DNA from: Ligustrum vulgare
Lineage: Eukaryota > Streptophyta > Magnoliopsida > Lamiales > Oleaceae
Assembly (NCBI GenBank): GCA_963555705.1
Contig: CAUVWQ010000025.1
Coordinates: forward strand, 1-64,000
Direction: 5' to 3'
DNA length: 64,000 nucleotides
Shown: positions 36,601 to 47,200 of the stretch, piece after piece
How the letters are laid out: every line of letters begins with the position of its first letter
Position numbering within the stretch: position 1 is the stretch's first letter
Notes under the pieces: generated by a model
Databases searched by the model: none
The model's input: the letters and a program-made list of their open reading frames with translations, nothing else
What the model was told of the DNA's origin: nothing
Position numbers and translations under genes: made by a program

Positions 36601-39243
36601 ACTACACTGAAACACTGCGCACTGCCATTATAGTTTTCTCCATATTTTGTCCACCAGAGTACTGCCATTGTAGTTCGAAAGTTAGGATAATTCAACTTTG
36701 AGGGAAAATTTCTCTAATCTATAATTTTCAAATTTACTCATTCTTATACCCAACTTTGCTAGAAAAAATGTCTAAGCTGCTTATTTTCTAGAAAAGTAAG
36801 TTGACATGCACTTGTAATAATAAGCCTATGTTTGGTGACTGCGAGGTTAGTGCAATTGTGCAACCCTGTTTGCAATTGAATTTAATTTCATAATGATTTG
36901 AGAATGTGATTCGGAGAATGTTCATTTGAGAATGTGATTTGGTATCATTTACTACACTGAAACACTGCGCACTGCCATTATAGTTTTCTCCATATTTTGT
37001 CCACCAGAGTAGTGCCATTACCGTTTGAAAGTTTGGATAATTCAACTGCCATTATAGTTTTCTCCATATTTTGTCCACCAGAGTACTGCCATTATAGTTC
37101 GAAAGTTAGGATAATTCAACTTTGAGGAAAAATTTCTCTAATCTATAATTTTCAAATTTACTCATTCCTATACCCAACTTTGCTAGAAAAAATGTCTAAG
37201 CTGCTTATTTTCTAGAAAAGTAAGTTGACATGCACTTGTAATAATAAGCCTATGTTTGGTGACTGCGAGGTTAGTGCAATTGTGCAACCCTGTTTGCAAT
37301 TGAATTTAATTTCATAATGATTTGAGAATGTGATTCGGAGAATGTTCATTTGAGAATGTGATTTGGTATCATTTACTACACTGAAACACTGCGCACTGCC
37401 ATTATAGTTTTCTCCATATTTTGTCCACCAGAGTACTGCCATTGTAGTTCGAAAGTTAGGATAATTCAACTTTGAGGAAAAATTTCTCTAATCTATAATT
37501 TTCAAATTTACTCATTCTTATACCCAACTTTGCTAGAAAAAATGTCTAAGCTGCTTATTTTCTAGAAAAGTAAGTTGACATGCACTTGTAATAATAAGCC
37601 TATGTTTGGTGACTGCGAGGTTAGTGCAATTGTGCAACCCTGTTTGCAATTGAATTTAATTTCATAATGACTTGAGAATGTGATTCGGAGAATGTGATTT
37701 GGTATCATTTACTACACAGAAACACTGCGCACTACCACTATAGTTTTCTCCATATTTTGTCCACCAGAGTAGTGCCATTACTGTTTGAAAGTAAGGATAA
37801 TTCAACTGCCATTATAGTTTTCTCCACATTTTGTCCACCAGAGTACTACCATTATAGTTCGAAAGTTAGGATAATTCAACTTTGAGTAAAAATATCTCTA
37901 ATATATAATTTTCAAATTTACTCATTCTTATACCCAACTTTGCTAGAAAAAATGTCTAAGCTGCTTATTTTCTAGAAAAGTAAGTTGACATGCACTTGTA
38001 ATAATAAGCCTATGTTTGGTGACTGCGAGGTTAGTGCAATTGTGCAACCCTGTTTGCAATTGAATTTAATTTCATATTGATTTGAGAATGTGATTCGGAG
38101 AATGTACATTTGAGAATGTGATTTGGTATCATTTATTACACTGAAACACAGCATACTGCCATTATAGGTTTCTCAATATTTTGCCCACCAGAGTATTGCC
38201 ATTACAGTTTGAAAGTTAGGATAATTCAACTGCCATTAGAGTTTTCTCCATATTTTGTCCACCAGAGTACTGCCATTGTAGTTCAAAAGTTAGTATAATT
38301 CAACTTTGAGGAAAAATTTCTCAAATCTATAATTTTCAAATTTACTCATTCTTATACCCAACTTTGCTAGAAAAAATGTCTAAGCTGCTTATTTTCTAGA
38401 AAAGTAAGTTGACATGCACTTGTAATAATAAGCCTATGTTTGGTGACTGCGAGGTTAGTGCAATTGTGCAACCCTGTTTGCAATTGAATTTAATTTCATA
38501 ATGATTTGAGAATGTGATTGGGAGAATGTTCATTTGAGAATGTGATTTGGTATCATTTACTACACTGAAACACTGCGCACTGCCATTATAGTTTTCTCCA
38601 TATTTTGTCCCCCAGAGTAGTGCCATTACCGTTTGAAAGTTTGGATAATTCAACTGCCATTATAGTTTTCTCCATATTTTGTCCACCAGAGTACTGCCAT
38701 TATAGTTCGAAAGTTAGGATAATTCAACTTTGAGGAAAAATTTCTCTAATCTATAATTTTCAAATTTACTCATTCTTATACCCAACTTTGCTAGAAAAAA
38801 TGTCTAAGCTGCTTATTTTCTAGAAAAGTAAGTTGACATGCACTTGTAATAATAAGCCTATGTTTGGTGACTGCGAGGTTAGTGCAATTGTGCAACCCTG
38901 TTTACAATTGAATTTAATTTCATATTGATTTGAGAATGTGATTCGGAGAATGTACATTTGAGAATGTGATTTGTTATCATTTATTACACTGAAACACAGC
39001 ATACTGCCATTATAGGTTTCTCCATATTTTGTCCACCAGAGTATTGCCATTACAGTTTGAAAGTTAGGATAATTCAACTGCCATTAGAGTTTTCTCCATA
39101 TTTTGTCCACCAGAGTACTGCCATTGTAGTTCGAAAGTTAGGATAATTCAACTTTGAGGAAAAATTTCTCAAATCTATAATTTTCAAATTTACTCATTCT
39201 TATACCCAACTTTACTAGAAAAAATGTCTAAGCTGCTTATTTT
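33632..39243. repeat. 2806-bp heptameric higher-order repeat, two tandem copies
   Basis: Copy 1 is 33632-36437 and copy 2 is 36438-39243. Monomer lengths are 350, 424, 350, 410, 424, 424 and 424, which sum to 2806. Private variants recur at exactly this offset: GTGCAAAATTGCAACCC (anchor at 33691 and 36497), GAGGGAAAATTTCTC, and a GAAAGTAAGGATAATTC variant. The two copies are almost identical, so the duplication is recent. Confidence 0.9.
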
Positions 39244-40911
39244 CTAGAAAAGTAAGTTGACATGCACTTGTAATAATAAGCCTATGTTTGGTGAATGCGA
39301 GGTTAGTGCAATTGTGCAACCCTGTTTGCAATTGAATTTAATTTCATAATGACTTGAGAATGTGATTCGGAGAATGTGATTTGGTATCATTTACTACACA
39401 GAAACACTGCGCACTACCATTATAGTTTTCTCCATATTTTGTCCACCAGAGTAGTGCCATTACTGTTTGAAAGTTAGGATAATTCAACTGCCATTATAGT
39501 TTTCTCCACATTTTGTCCACCAGAGTACTACCATTATAGTTCGAAAGTTAGGATAATTCAACTTTGAAGAAAAATATCTCTAATATATAATTTTCATATT
39601 TACTCATTCTTATACCCAACTTTGCTAGAAAAAATGTCTAAGCTGCTTATTTTCTAGAAAAGTAAGTTGACATGCACTTGTAATAATAAGCCTATGTTTG
39701 GTGACTGCGAGGTTAGTGCAATTGTGCAACCCTGTTTGCAATTGAATTTAATTTCATAATGATTTGAGAATGTGATTCAGAGAATGTTCATTTGAGAATG
39801 TGATTTGGTATCATTTACTACACTGAAACACTGCGCACTGCCATTATAGTTTTCTCCATATTTTGTCCACCAGAGTAGTGCCATTACCGTTTGAAAGTTT
39901 GGATAATTCAACTGCCATTATAGTTTTTTCCATATTTTGTCCACCAGAGTACTTCCATTATAGTTCGAAAGTTAGGATAATTCAACTTTGAGGAAAAATT
40001 TCTCTAATCTATAATTTTCAAATTTACTCATTCTTATACCCAACTTTACTAGAAAAAATGTCTAAGCTGCTTATTTTCTAGAAAAGTAAGTTGACATGCA
40101 CTTGTAATAATAAGCCTATGTTTGGTGACTGCGAGGTTAGTGCAATTGTGCAACCCTGTTTGCAATTGAATTTAATTTCATAATGACTTGAGAATGTGAT
40201 TCGGAGAATGTGATTTGGTATCATTTACTACACTGAAACACTGCGCACTACCATTATAGTTTTCTCCATATTTTGTCCACCAGAGTAGTGCCATTACTGT
40301 TTGAAAGTTAGGATAATTCAACTGCCATTATAGTTTTCTCCACATTTTCTCCACCAGTGTACTACCATTATAGTTCGAAAGTTAGGATAATTCAACTTTG
40401 AGGAAAAATATCTCTAATATATAATTTTCAAATTTACTCATTCTTATACCCAACTTTGCTAGAAAAAATGTCTAAGCTGCTTATTTTATAGAAAAGTAAG
40501 TTGACATGCACTTGTAATAATAAGCCTATGTTTGGTGACTGCGAGGTTCGTGCAATTGTGCAACCCTGTTTGCAATTGAATTTAATTTCATAATGATTTG
40601 AGAATTTGATTCGGAGAATGTTCATTTGAGAATGTGATTTGGTATCATTTACTACACTGAAACACTGCGCACTGCCATTATAGTTTTCTCCATATTTTGT
40701 CCACCAGAGTAGTGCCATTACCGTTTGAAAGTTTGGATAATTCAACTGCCATTATAGTTTTCTCCATATTTTGTCCACCAGAGTACTGCTATTATAGTTC
40801 GAAAGTTTGGATAATTCAACTTTGAGGAAAAATTTCTCTAATCTATAATTTTCAAATTTACTAATTCTTATACCCAACTTTGCTAGAAAAAATGTCTAAG
40901 CTGCTTATTTT
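39244..40911. repeat. 834-bp dimer, two copies
   Basis: Monomers of 410, 424, 410 and 424 bp. The first two match 29932-30765, including the GGTGAATGCGAGG variant and the AGTACTTCC variant, about 9.3 kb apart. It is followed by one 424-bp monomer and then the solo LTR. Confidence 0.75.
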
Positions 40912-41292
40912 CTAGAAAAGTAAGTTGACATGCACTTGTAATAATAAGCCTATGTTTGGTGACTGCGAGGTTAGTGCAATTGTGCAACCCTGTTTGCAAT
41001 TGAATTTAATTTCATATTGATTTGAGAATGTGATTCGGAGAATGTACATTTGAGAATGTGATTTGTTATCATTTATTACACTGAAACACAGCATACTGCC
41101 ATTATAGGTTTCTCCATATTTTGTCCACCAGAGTACTGCCATTACAGTTTGAAAGTTAGGATAATTCAACTGCCATTAGAGTTTTCTCCATATTTTGTCC
41201 ACCAGAGTACTGCCATTGTAGTTCGAAAGTTAGGATAATTCAACTTTGAGGAAAAATTTCTCAAACCTATAATTTTCAAATTTACTCATTCT

Positions 41293-41297
41293 TATAC
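41293..41297. repeat. Target site duplication TATAC, left
   Basis: TATAC directly before the TG of the solo LTR. The same five bases follow its terminal CA at 43416-43420. Joining the flanks at one copy restores the ordinary satellite string CATTCTTATACCCAAC. Confidence 0.95.
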
Positions 41298-41565
41298 TGT
41301 AGCGACCAAGAATTTTTACGCGATTAATAATTATTTTAATAGAAAATCGTGTCGCTACTATTTCACCCATTTTTATTAAGTTAACGCCACGACGTATTCG
41401 TATAGCCAAGTCAAGAAATAATCGAGATCGTTCGATTTTAAATTAAATTCCGAATTTCTAAAAATATCTCCATTCTCTTGATTTAAAGTATATTAAGTCC
41501 AAGTACTTAATTCAATGTTATCCCAATATTTATTTATACAGAAATTATTTTTATTATTGAAATTA

Positions 41566-42082
41566 AGAAAATATATGCAAGCATGAGAGGTTCCATTATA
41601 TATAATAATTATGAGAATCTTAATTTAATAAATATGGAAAAGTATATGAATGAATTATATACTCCATTATATGTAATCATGAAGAGCATAATATTTGTAT
41701 AAATATGGAAAAGTATATGAATGAATTATATACTCCATTATATGTAATCATGAAGAGCATAATATTTGTATAAATATGGAAAAGTATATGAATGAATTAT
41801 AGACTCCATTATATGTAATCATGAAGAGCATAATATTTGTATAAATATGGAAAAGTATATGAATGGTTGATAAGATTCCATTATATGTAATCATGAAGAG
41901 CATAATATTTGTATAAATATGGAAAAGTATATGAATGGTTGATAAGACTCCATTGTATGTAATCATGAAGAGCATAATATTTGTATAAATATGGAAAAGT
42001 ATATGAATGGTTGATAAGACTCCATTATATGTAATCATGAAGAGCATAATATTTGTATAAATATGGAAAAGTATATGAATGG
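41566..42082 (+). repeat. 71-72-bp tandem repeat inside the solo LTR
   Basis: AGTATATGAATG recurs at 41641, 41712, 41783, 41854, 41926, 41998 and 42070 (period 71, then 72). A diverged leading unit lies at about 41566-41640. Later units have GGTTGATAAGA where earlier ones have AATTATATA, so two unit types are ordered along the array. The minus-strand 99-residue frame across it is a repeat product. Confidence 0.93.
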
Positions 42083-42160
42083 TGCTTTACTTTAAGAAAA
42101 GGATGTGTTAAAATTAATAGAATTGAATGATTATGTTTACAATATGCCAACTTTATACAT

Positions 42161-42170
42161 CTATTTAAAC
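42161..42170 (+). promoter_or_regulatory. Candidate TATA box of the solo LTR
   Basis: CTATTTAAAC is followed by the pyrimidine/CA-rich CCCATCTCTTTTACACACAA, a typical plant start-site context. It lies just downstream of the 71-bp array, as expected for a U3 promoter. Motif and position are the only support. Confidence 0.4.
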
Positions 42171-42305
42171 CCATCTCTTTTACACACAACTCTACACATA
42201 TACACTTATTTCCAATCTCTTGACAAAATCCACAAGTAAGAGAAATTCAAGGTGGTCAAGAAAGTTTTGGTCCATTTACTACTACACTTCATTTTAATCT
42301 TTTAA

Positions 42306-42905
42306 CAAGTAAGTATATCTTATGTTTTTATGAAAAGTAAGTATGTTTTTATGAAAGGTAAATACACCTTATGTTTTTATGAAAAGTAAGTATGTTTTTA
42401 TGACAAGTAAGTATATCTTATGTTTTTATGAAAAGTAAGTATGTTTTTATGAAAGGTAAATACACCTTATGTTTTTATGAAAAGTAAGTATGTTTTTATG
42501 ACAAGTAAGTATATCTTATGTTTTTATGAAAAGTAAGTATGTTTTTATGAAAGGTAAATACACCTTATGTTTTTATGAAAAGTAAGTATGTTTTTATGAC
42601 AAGTAAGTATATCTTATGTTTTTATGAAAAGTAAGTATGTTTTTATGAAAGGTAAATACACCTTATGTTTTTATGAAAAGTAAGTATGTTTTTATGACAA
42701 GTAAGTATATCTTATGTTTTTATGAAAAGTAAGTATGTTTTTATGAAAGGTAAATACACCTTATGTTTTTATGAAAAGTAAGTATGTTTTTATGACAAGT
42801 AAATATATCTTATGTTTTTATGAAAAGTAAGTATGTTTTTATGAAAGGTAAATACACCTTATGTTTTTATGAAAAGTAAGTATATCTTATGTTTTTATGA
42901 AAATG
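42306..42905 (+). repeat. 98-bp tandem repeat made of alternating 28- and 21-bp subunits
   Basis: CAAGTAAGTATATCTTATG begins at 42306 and its equivalents start every 98 bp (42404, 42502, 42600, 42698, 42796), giving about six units. Each unit is 28 + 21 + 28 + 21 bp, all subunits containing TATGTTTTTATGA followed by AAGTAAG or GGTAAA. Shorter, drifted versions lie at 7670-7750 and 3890-3965 in the other LTRs, so the array was expanded in this copy. Confidence 0.93.
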
Positions 42906-43294
42906 TTTGGATCATTGCTATGAAATCAATCTCACAAGATTGTTATGGGTTCCATATGATATGTTTATGATTATGCTAAGGGGACCGGAGTTTAGTAGCG
43001 CTACACATAAGAATTCTTGCCATTTAAGTTCGGTAAAATTCTTGTGTCTCCCTATGTTTATGAGTATTTCGATCCTATCCTATGTTATGATGAAAATGAT
43101 CCATATGCTTTCAAAAGAAAATTTATGCTTGGTATACTTACTGAGATTTTATAAATCTCACTCCACGATATTTACCATTTTCAGATAATTGAAGGTTCGA
43201 GGCGGTCAACATGGAAGTGGCAAAAGTGGTTAAGATTGATGAGATAATTATGTTGAACTTTATGAAAGAAAATTATGTTCTATTTTTATTCACA

Positions 43295-43300
43295 AATAAA
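43295..43300 (+). terminator. Candidate polyadenylation signal AATAAA in the solo LTR
   Basis: AATAAA lies about 115 bp before the LTR end within AT-rich DNA, a plausible R-region poly(A) signal. In DNA this AT-rich the hexamer is not rare, so confidence is low. Confidence 0.25.
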
Positions 43301-43415
43301 ATTATGGGATTCTAATTATTCTTTTGAATAATTTTACATTTCTATTTAAGTCTCGATAATATGATATGAGTCACTTTTAGTGGCACTCGAATGGTCGAGA
43401 ATTCGGGTCGTCACA

Positions 43416-43420
43416 TATAC
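43416..43420. repeat. Target site duplication TATAC, right
   Basis: Right partner of 41293-41297. Satellite sequence resumes here in the same monomer and register. Confidence 0.95.
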
Positions 43421-43839
43421 CCAACTTTACTAGAAAAAATGTCTAAGCTGCTTATTTTCTAGAAAAGTAAGTTGACATGCACTTGTAATAATAAGCCTAT
43501 GTTTGGTGACTGCGAGGTTAGTGCAATTGTGCAACCCTGTTTGCAATTGAATTTAATTTCATAATGACTTGAGAATGTGATTCGGAGAATGTGATTTGGT
43601 ATCATTTACTACACTGAAACACTGCGCACTACCATTATAGTTTTCTCCATATTTTGTCCACCAGAGTAGTGCCATTACTGTTTGAAAGTTAGGATAATTC
43701 AACTGCCATTATAGTTTTCTCCACATTTTGTCCACCAGAGTACTACCATTATAGTTCGAAAGTTAGGATAATTCAACTTTGAGGAAAAATATCTCTAATA
43801 TATAATTTTCAAATTTACTCATTCTTATACCCAACTTTG

Positions 43840-43872
43840 CTAGAAAAAATGTCTAAGCTGCTTATTTTCTAG
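43840..43872. other. Representative dyad (8-bp inverted repeat) present in nearly every monomer
   Basis: CTAGAAAA (43840-43847) and TTTTCTAG (43865-43872) are perfect reverse complements separated by 17 bases. The same arrangement recurs once per monomer throughout both array segments. Some monomers have TTATTTCTAGAAAATTAAG instead, which shortens one arm, and a few have point changes (CTGGAAAA near 56390, CTTGAAAA near 58849). Confidence 0.8.
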
Positions 43873-43980
43873 AAAAGTAAGTTGACATGCACTTGTAATA
43901 ATAAGCCTATGTTTGGTGACTGCGAGGTTAGTGCAATTGTGCAACCCTGTTTGCAATTGAATTTAATTTCATAATGATTT

Positions 43981-44022
43981 GAGAATGTGATTCGGAGAAT
44001 GTTCATTTGAGAATGTGATTTG
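43981..44022. repeat. Representative 14-bp minisatellite inside the monomer (three units)
   Basis: GAGAATGT occurs at 43981, 43995 and 44009, exactly 14 bp apart: units GAGAATGTGATTCG, GAGAATGTTCATTT and GAGAATGTGATTTG. The 410-bp monomers have two units (for example 43571 onward) and one monomer near 56925 has a single unit (396 bp). Confidence 0.9.
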
Positions 44023-44053
44023 GTATCATTTACTACACTGAAACACTGCGCAC

Positions 44054-44201
44054 TGCCATTATAGTTTTCTCCATATTTTGTCCACCAGAGTAGTGCCATT
44101 ACCGTTTGAAAGTTTGGATAATTCAACTGCCATTATAGTTTTCTCCATATTTTGTCCACCAGAGTACTGCCATTATAGTTCGAAAGTTAGGATAATTCAA
44201 C
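44054..44201. repeat. Representative 74-bp internal duplication (two blocks)
   Basis: Block 1 is 44054-44127 and block 2 is 44128-44201. Both start TGCCATTATAGTTTTCTCC and end GGATAATTCAAC. Within each block a second TGCCATTA lies 40 bp from the first, so the block itself is a 40 + 34 bp partial duplication. Monomers of 350 bp have one block, those of 424 bp have two. Confidence 0.92.
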
Positions 44202-47200
44202 TTTGAGGAAAAATTTCTCTAATCTATAATTTTCAAATTTACTCATTCTTATACCCAACTTTGCTAGAAAAAATGTCTATGCTGCTTATTTTCTAGAAAA
44301 GTAAGTTGACATGCACTTGTAATAATAAGCCTATGTTTGGTGACTGCGAGGTTAGTGCAATTGTGCAACCCTGTTTGCAATTGAATTTAATTTCATATTG
44401 ATTTGAGAATGTGATTCGGAGAATGTACATTTGAGAATGTGATTTGTTATCATTTATTACACTGAAACACAGCATACTGCCATTATAGGTTTCTCCATAT
44501 TTTGTCCACCAGAGTACTGCCATTACAGTTTGAAAGTTAGGATAATTCAACTGCCATTAGAGTTTTCTCCATATTTTGTCCACCAGAGTACTGCCATTGT
44601 AGTTCGAAAGTTAGGATAATTCAACTTTGAGGAAAAATTTCTCAAATCTATAATTTTCAAATTTACTCATTCTTATACCCAACTTTACTAGAAAAAATGT
44701 CTAAGCTGCTTATTTTCTAGAAAAGTAAGTTGACATGCACTTGTAATAATAAGCCTATGTTTGGTGACTGCGAGGTTAGTGCAATTGTGCAACCCTGTTT
44801 GCAATTGAATTTAATTTCATAATGACTTGAGAATGTGATTCGGAGAATGTGATTTGGTATCATTTACTACACTGAAACACTGCGCACTACCATTATAGTT
44901 TTCTCCATATTTTGTCCACCAGAGTAGTGCCATTACTGTTTGAAAGTTAGGATAATTCAACTGCCATTATAGTTTTCTCCACATTTTCTCCACCAGAGTA
45001 CTACCATTATAGTTCGAAAGTTAGGATAATTCAACTTTGAGGAAAAATATCTCAAATATATAATTTTCAAATTTACTCATTCTTATACCCAACTTTGCTA
45101 GAAAAAATGTCTAAGCTGCTTATTTTCTAGAAAAGTAAGTTGACATGCACTTGTAATAATAAGCCTATGTTTGGTGACTGCGAGGTTAGTGCAATTGTGC
45201 AACCCTGTTTGCAATTGAATTTAATTTCATACTGATTTGAGAATGTGATTCGGAGAATGTTCATTTGAGAATGTGATTTGGTATCATTTACTACACTGAA
45301 ACACTGCGCACTGCCATTATAGTTTTCTCCATATTTTGTCCACCAGAGTAGAGCCATTACCGTTTGAAAGTTTGGATAATTCAACTGCCATTATAGTTTT
45401 TTCCATATTTTGTCCACCAGAGTACTGCCATTGTAGTTCGAAAGTTAGGATAATTCAACTTTGAGGAAAAATATCTCAAATATATAATTTTCAAATTTAC
45501 TCATTCTTATACCCAACTTTACTAGAAAAAATGTCTAAGCTGCTTATTTTCTAGAAAAGTAAGTTGACATGCACTTGTAATAATAAGCTTATGTTTGGTG
45601 ACTGCGAGGTTAGTGCAATTGTGCAACCCTGTTTGCAATTGAATTTAATTTCATAATGACTTGAGAATGTGATTCGGAGAATGTGATTTGGTATCATTTA
45701 CTACACTGAAACACTGCGCACTACCATTATAGTTTTCTCCATATTTTGTCCACCAGAGTAGTGCCATTACTGTTTGAAAGTTAGGATAATTCAACTGCCA
45801 TTATAGTTTTCTCCACATTTTCTCCACCAGAGTACTACCATTATAGTTATAAAGTTAGGATAATTCAACTTTGAGGAAAAATATCTCTAATATATAATTT
45901 TCAAATTTACTCATTCTTATACCCAACTTTGCTAGAAAAAAATGTCTAAGCTGCTTATTTTCTAGAAAAGTAAGTTGACATGCACTTGTAATAATAAGCC
46001 TATGTTTGGTGACTGCGAGGTTAGTGCAATTGTGCAACCCTGTTTGCAATTGAATTTAATTTCATATTGATTTGAGAATGTGATTCGGAGAATGTACATT
46101 TGAGAATGTGATTTGTTATCATTTATTACACTGAAACACAGCATACTGCCATTATAGGTTTCTCCATATTTTGTCCACCAGAGTACTGCCATTACAGTTT
46201 GAAAGTTAGGATAATTCAACTGCCATTAGAGTTTTCTCCATATTTTGTCCACCAGAGTACTGCCATTGTAGTTCGAAAGTTAGGATAATTCAACTTTGAG
46301 GAAAAATTTCTCAAATCTATAATTTTCAAATTTACTCATTCTTATACCCAACTTTACTAGAAAAAATGTCTAAGCTGCTTATTTTCTAGAAAAGTAAGTT
46401 GACATGCACTTGTAATAATAAGCCTATGTTTGGTGACTGCGAGGTTAGTGCAATTGTGCAACCCTGTGTGCAATTGAATTTAATTTCATAATGACTTGAG
46501 AATGTGATTCGGAGAATGTGATTTGGTATCATTTACTACACTGAAACACTGCGCACTACCATTATAGTTTTCTCCATATTTTGTCCACCAGAGTAGTGCC
46601 ATTACTGTTTGAAAGTTAGGATAATTCAACTTCCATTATAGTTTTCTCCACATTTTGTCCACCAGAGTACTACCATTATAGTTCGAAAGTTAGGATAATT
46701 CAACTTTGAGGAAAAATATCTCTAATATATAATTTTCAAATTTACTCATTCTTATACCCAACTTTGCTAGAAAAAATGTCTAAGCTGCTTATTTTCTAGA
46801 AAAGTAAGTTGACATGCACTTGTAATAATAAGCCTATGTTTGGTGACTGCGAGGTTAGTGCAATTGTGCAACCCTGTTTGCAATTGAATTTAATTTCATA
46901 ATGATTTGAGAATGTGATTCGGAGAATGTTCATTTGAGAATGTGATTTGGTATCATTTACTACACTGAAACACTGCGCACTGCCATTATAGTTTTCTCCA
47001 TATTTTGTCCACCAGAGTAGTGCCATTACCGTTTGAAAGTTTGGATAATTCAACTGCCATTATAGTTTTTTCCATATTTTGTCCACCAGAGTACTGCCAT
47101 TATAGTTCGAAAGTTAGGATAATTCAACTTTGAGGAAAAATTTCTCTAATCTATAATTTTCAAATTTACTCATTCTTATACCCAACTTTACTAGAAAAAA

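Larger units (their letters stand above)
8969..41297. repeat. Satellite DNA array, left segment (about 78 monomers)
   Basis: Head-to-tail monomers in a single orientation. Each carries, in order on the plus strand, one or two 74-bp blocks starting TGCCATTATAG, an A/T-tract segment (GAGGAAAAATTTCTC), a CTAGAAAA...TTTTCTAG dyad, GAGGTTAGTGCAATTGTGC, a TGCAATTG direct repeat and a 14-bp minisatellite built on GAGAATGT. Lengths measured between identical anchors are mainly 424 and 350, with 410 and one-base variants. The first 10 kb is divergent (subfamily I and chimeras); later DNA is subfamily II. No telomere-type repeat or gene is present. Whether the array is centromeric, pericentromeric or subtelomeric cannot be told from sequence. 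Confidence 0.97.
41298..43415 (+). mobile_element. Solo LTR of a related Ty3/gypsy family, 2118 bp
   Basis: It starts TGTAGCGACCA, ends GGGTCGTCACA, has TG...CA termini and a perfect 5-bp target duplication, and carries no internal region: a textbook solo LTR left by LTR-LTR recombination. The first about 240 bp is homologous to the start of the 3' LTR at 1725 (shared AATTTTTACGC, GTGTCGCTACTATTTCA, AGCCAAGTCAAGAAATA). The block 42310-43150 is homologous to 7660-8120 (GTATGTTTTTATGAAA strings, GGATCATTGCTATGAAATCA, GGGGACCGGAGTTT, AAGTTCGGTAAAATTC). The middle and the last about 250 bp are unrelated to that LTR. Orientation is inferred from these shared blocks. It inserted into a subfamily II monomer, so it postdates array formation there. 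Confidence 0.94.

Noticed and set aside
34888..37885. Two identical 63-residue plus-strand frames 2806 bp apart
   Set aside because: They arise from the 2806-bp satellite duplication and a shared single-base variant; nothing suggests translation.
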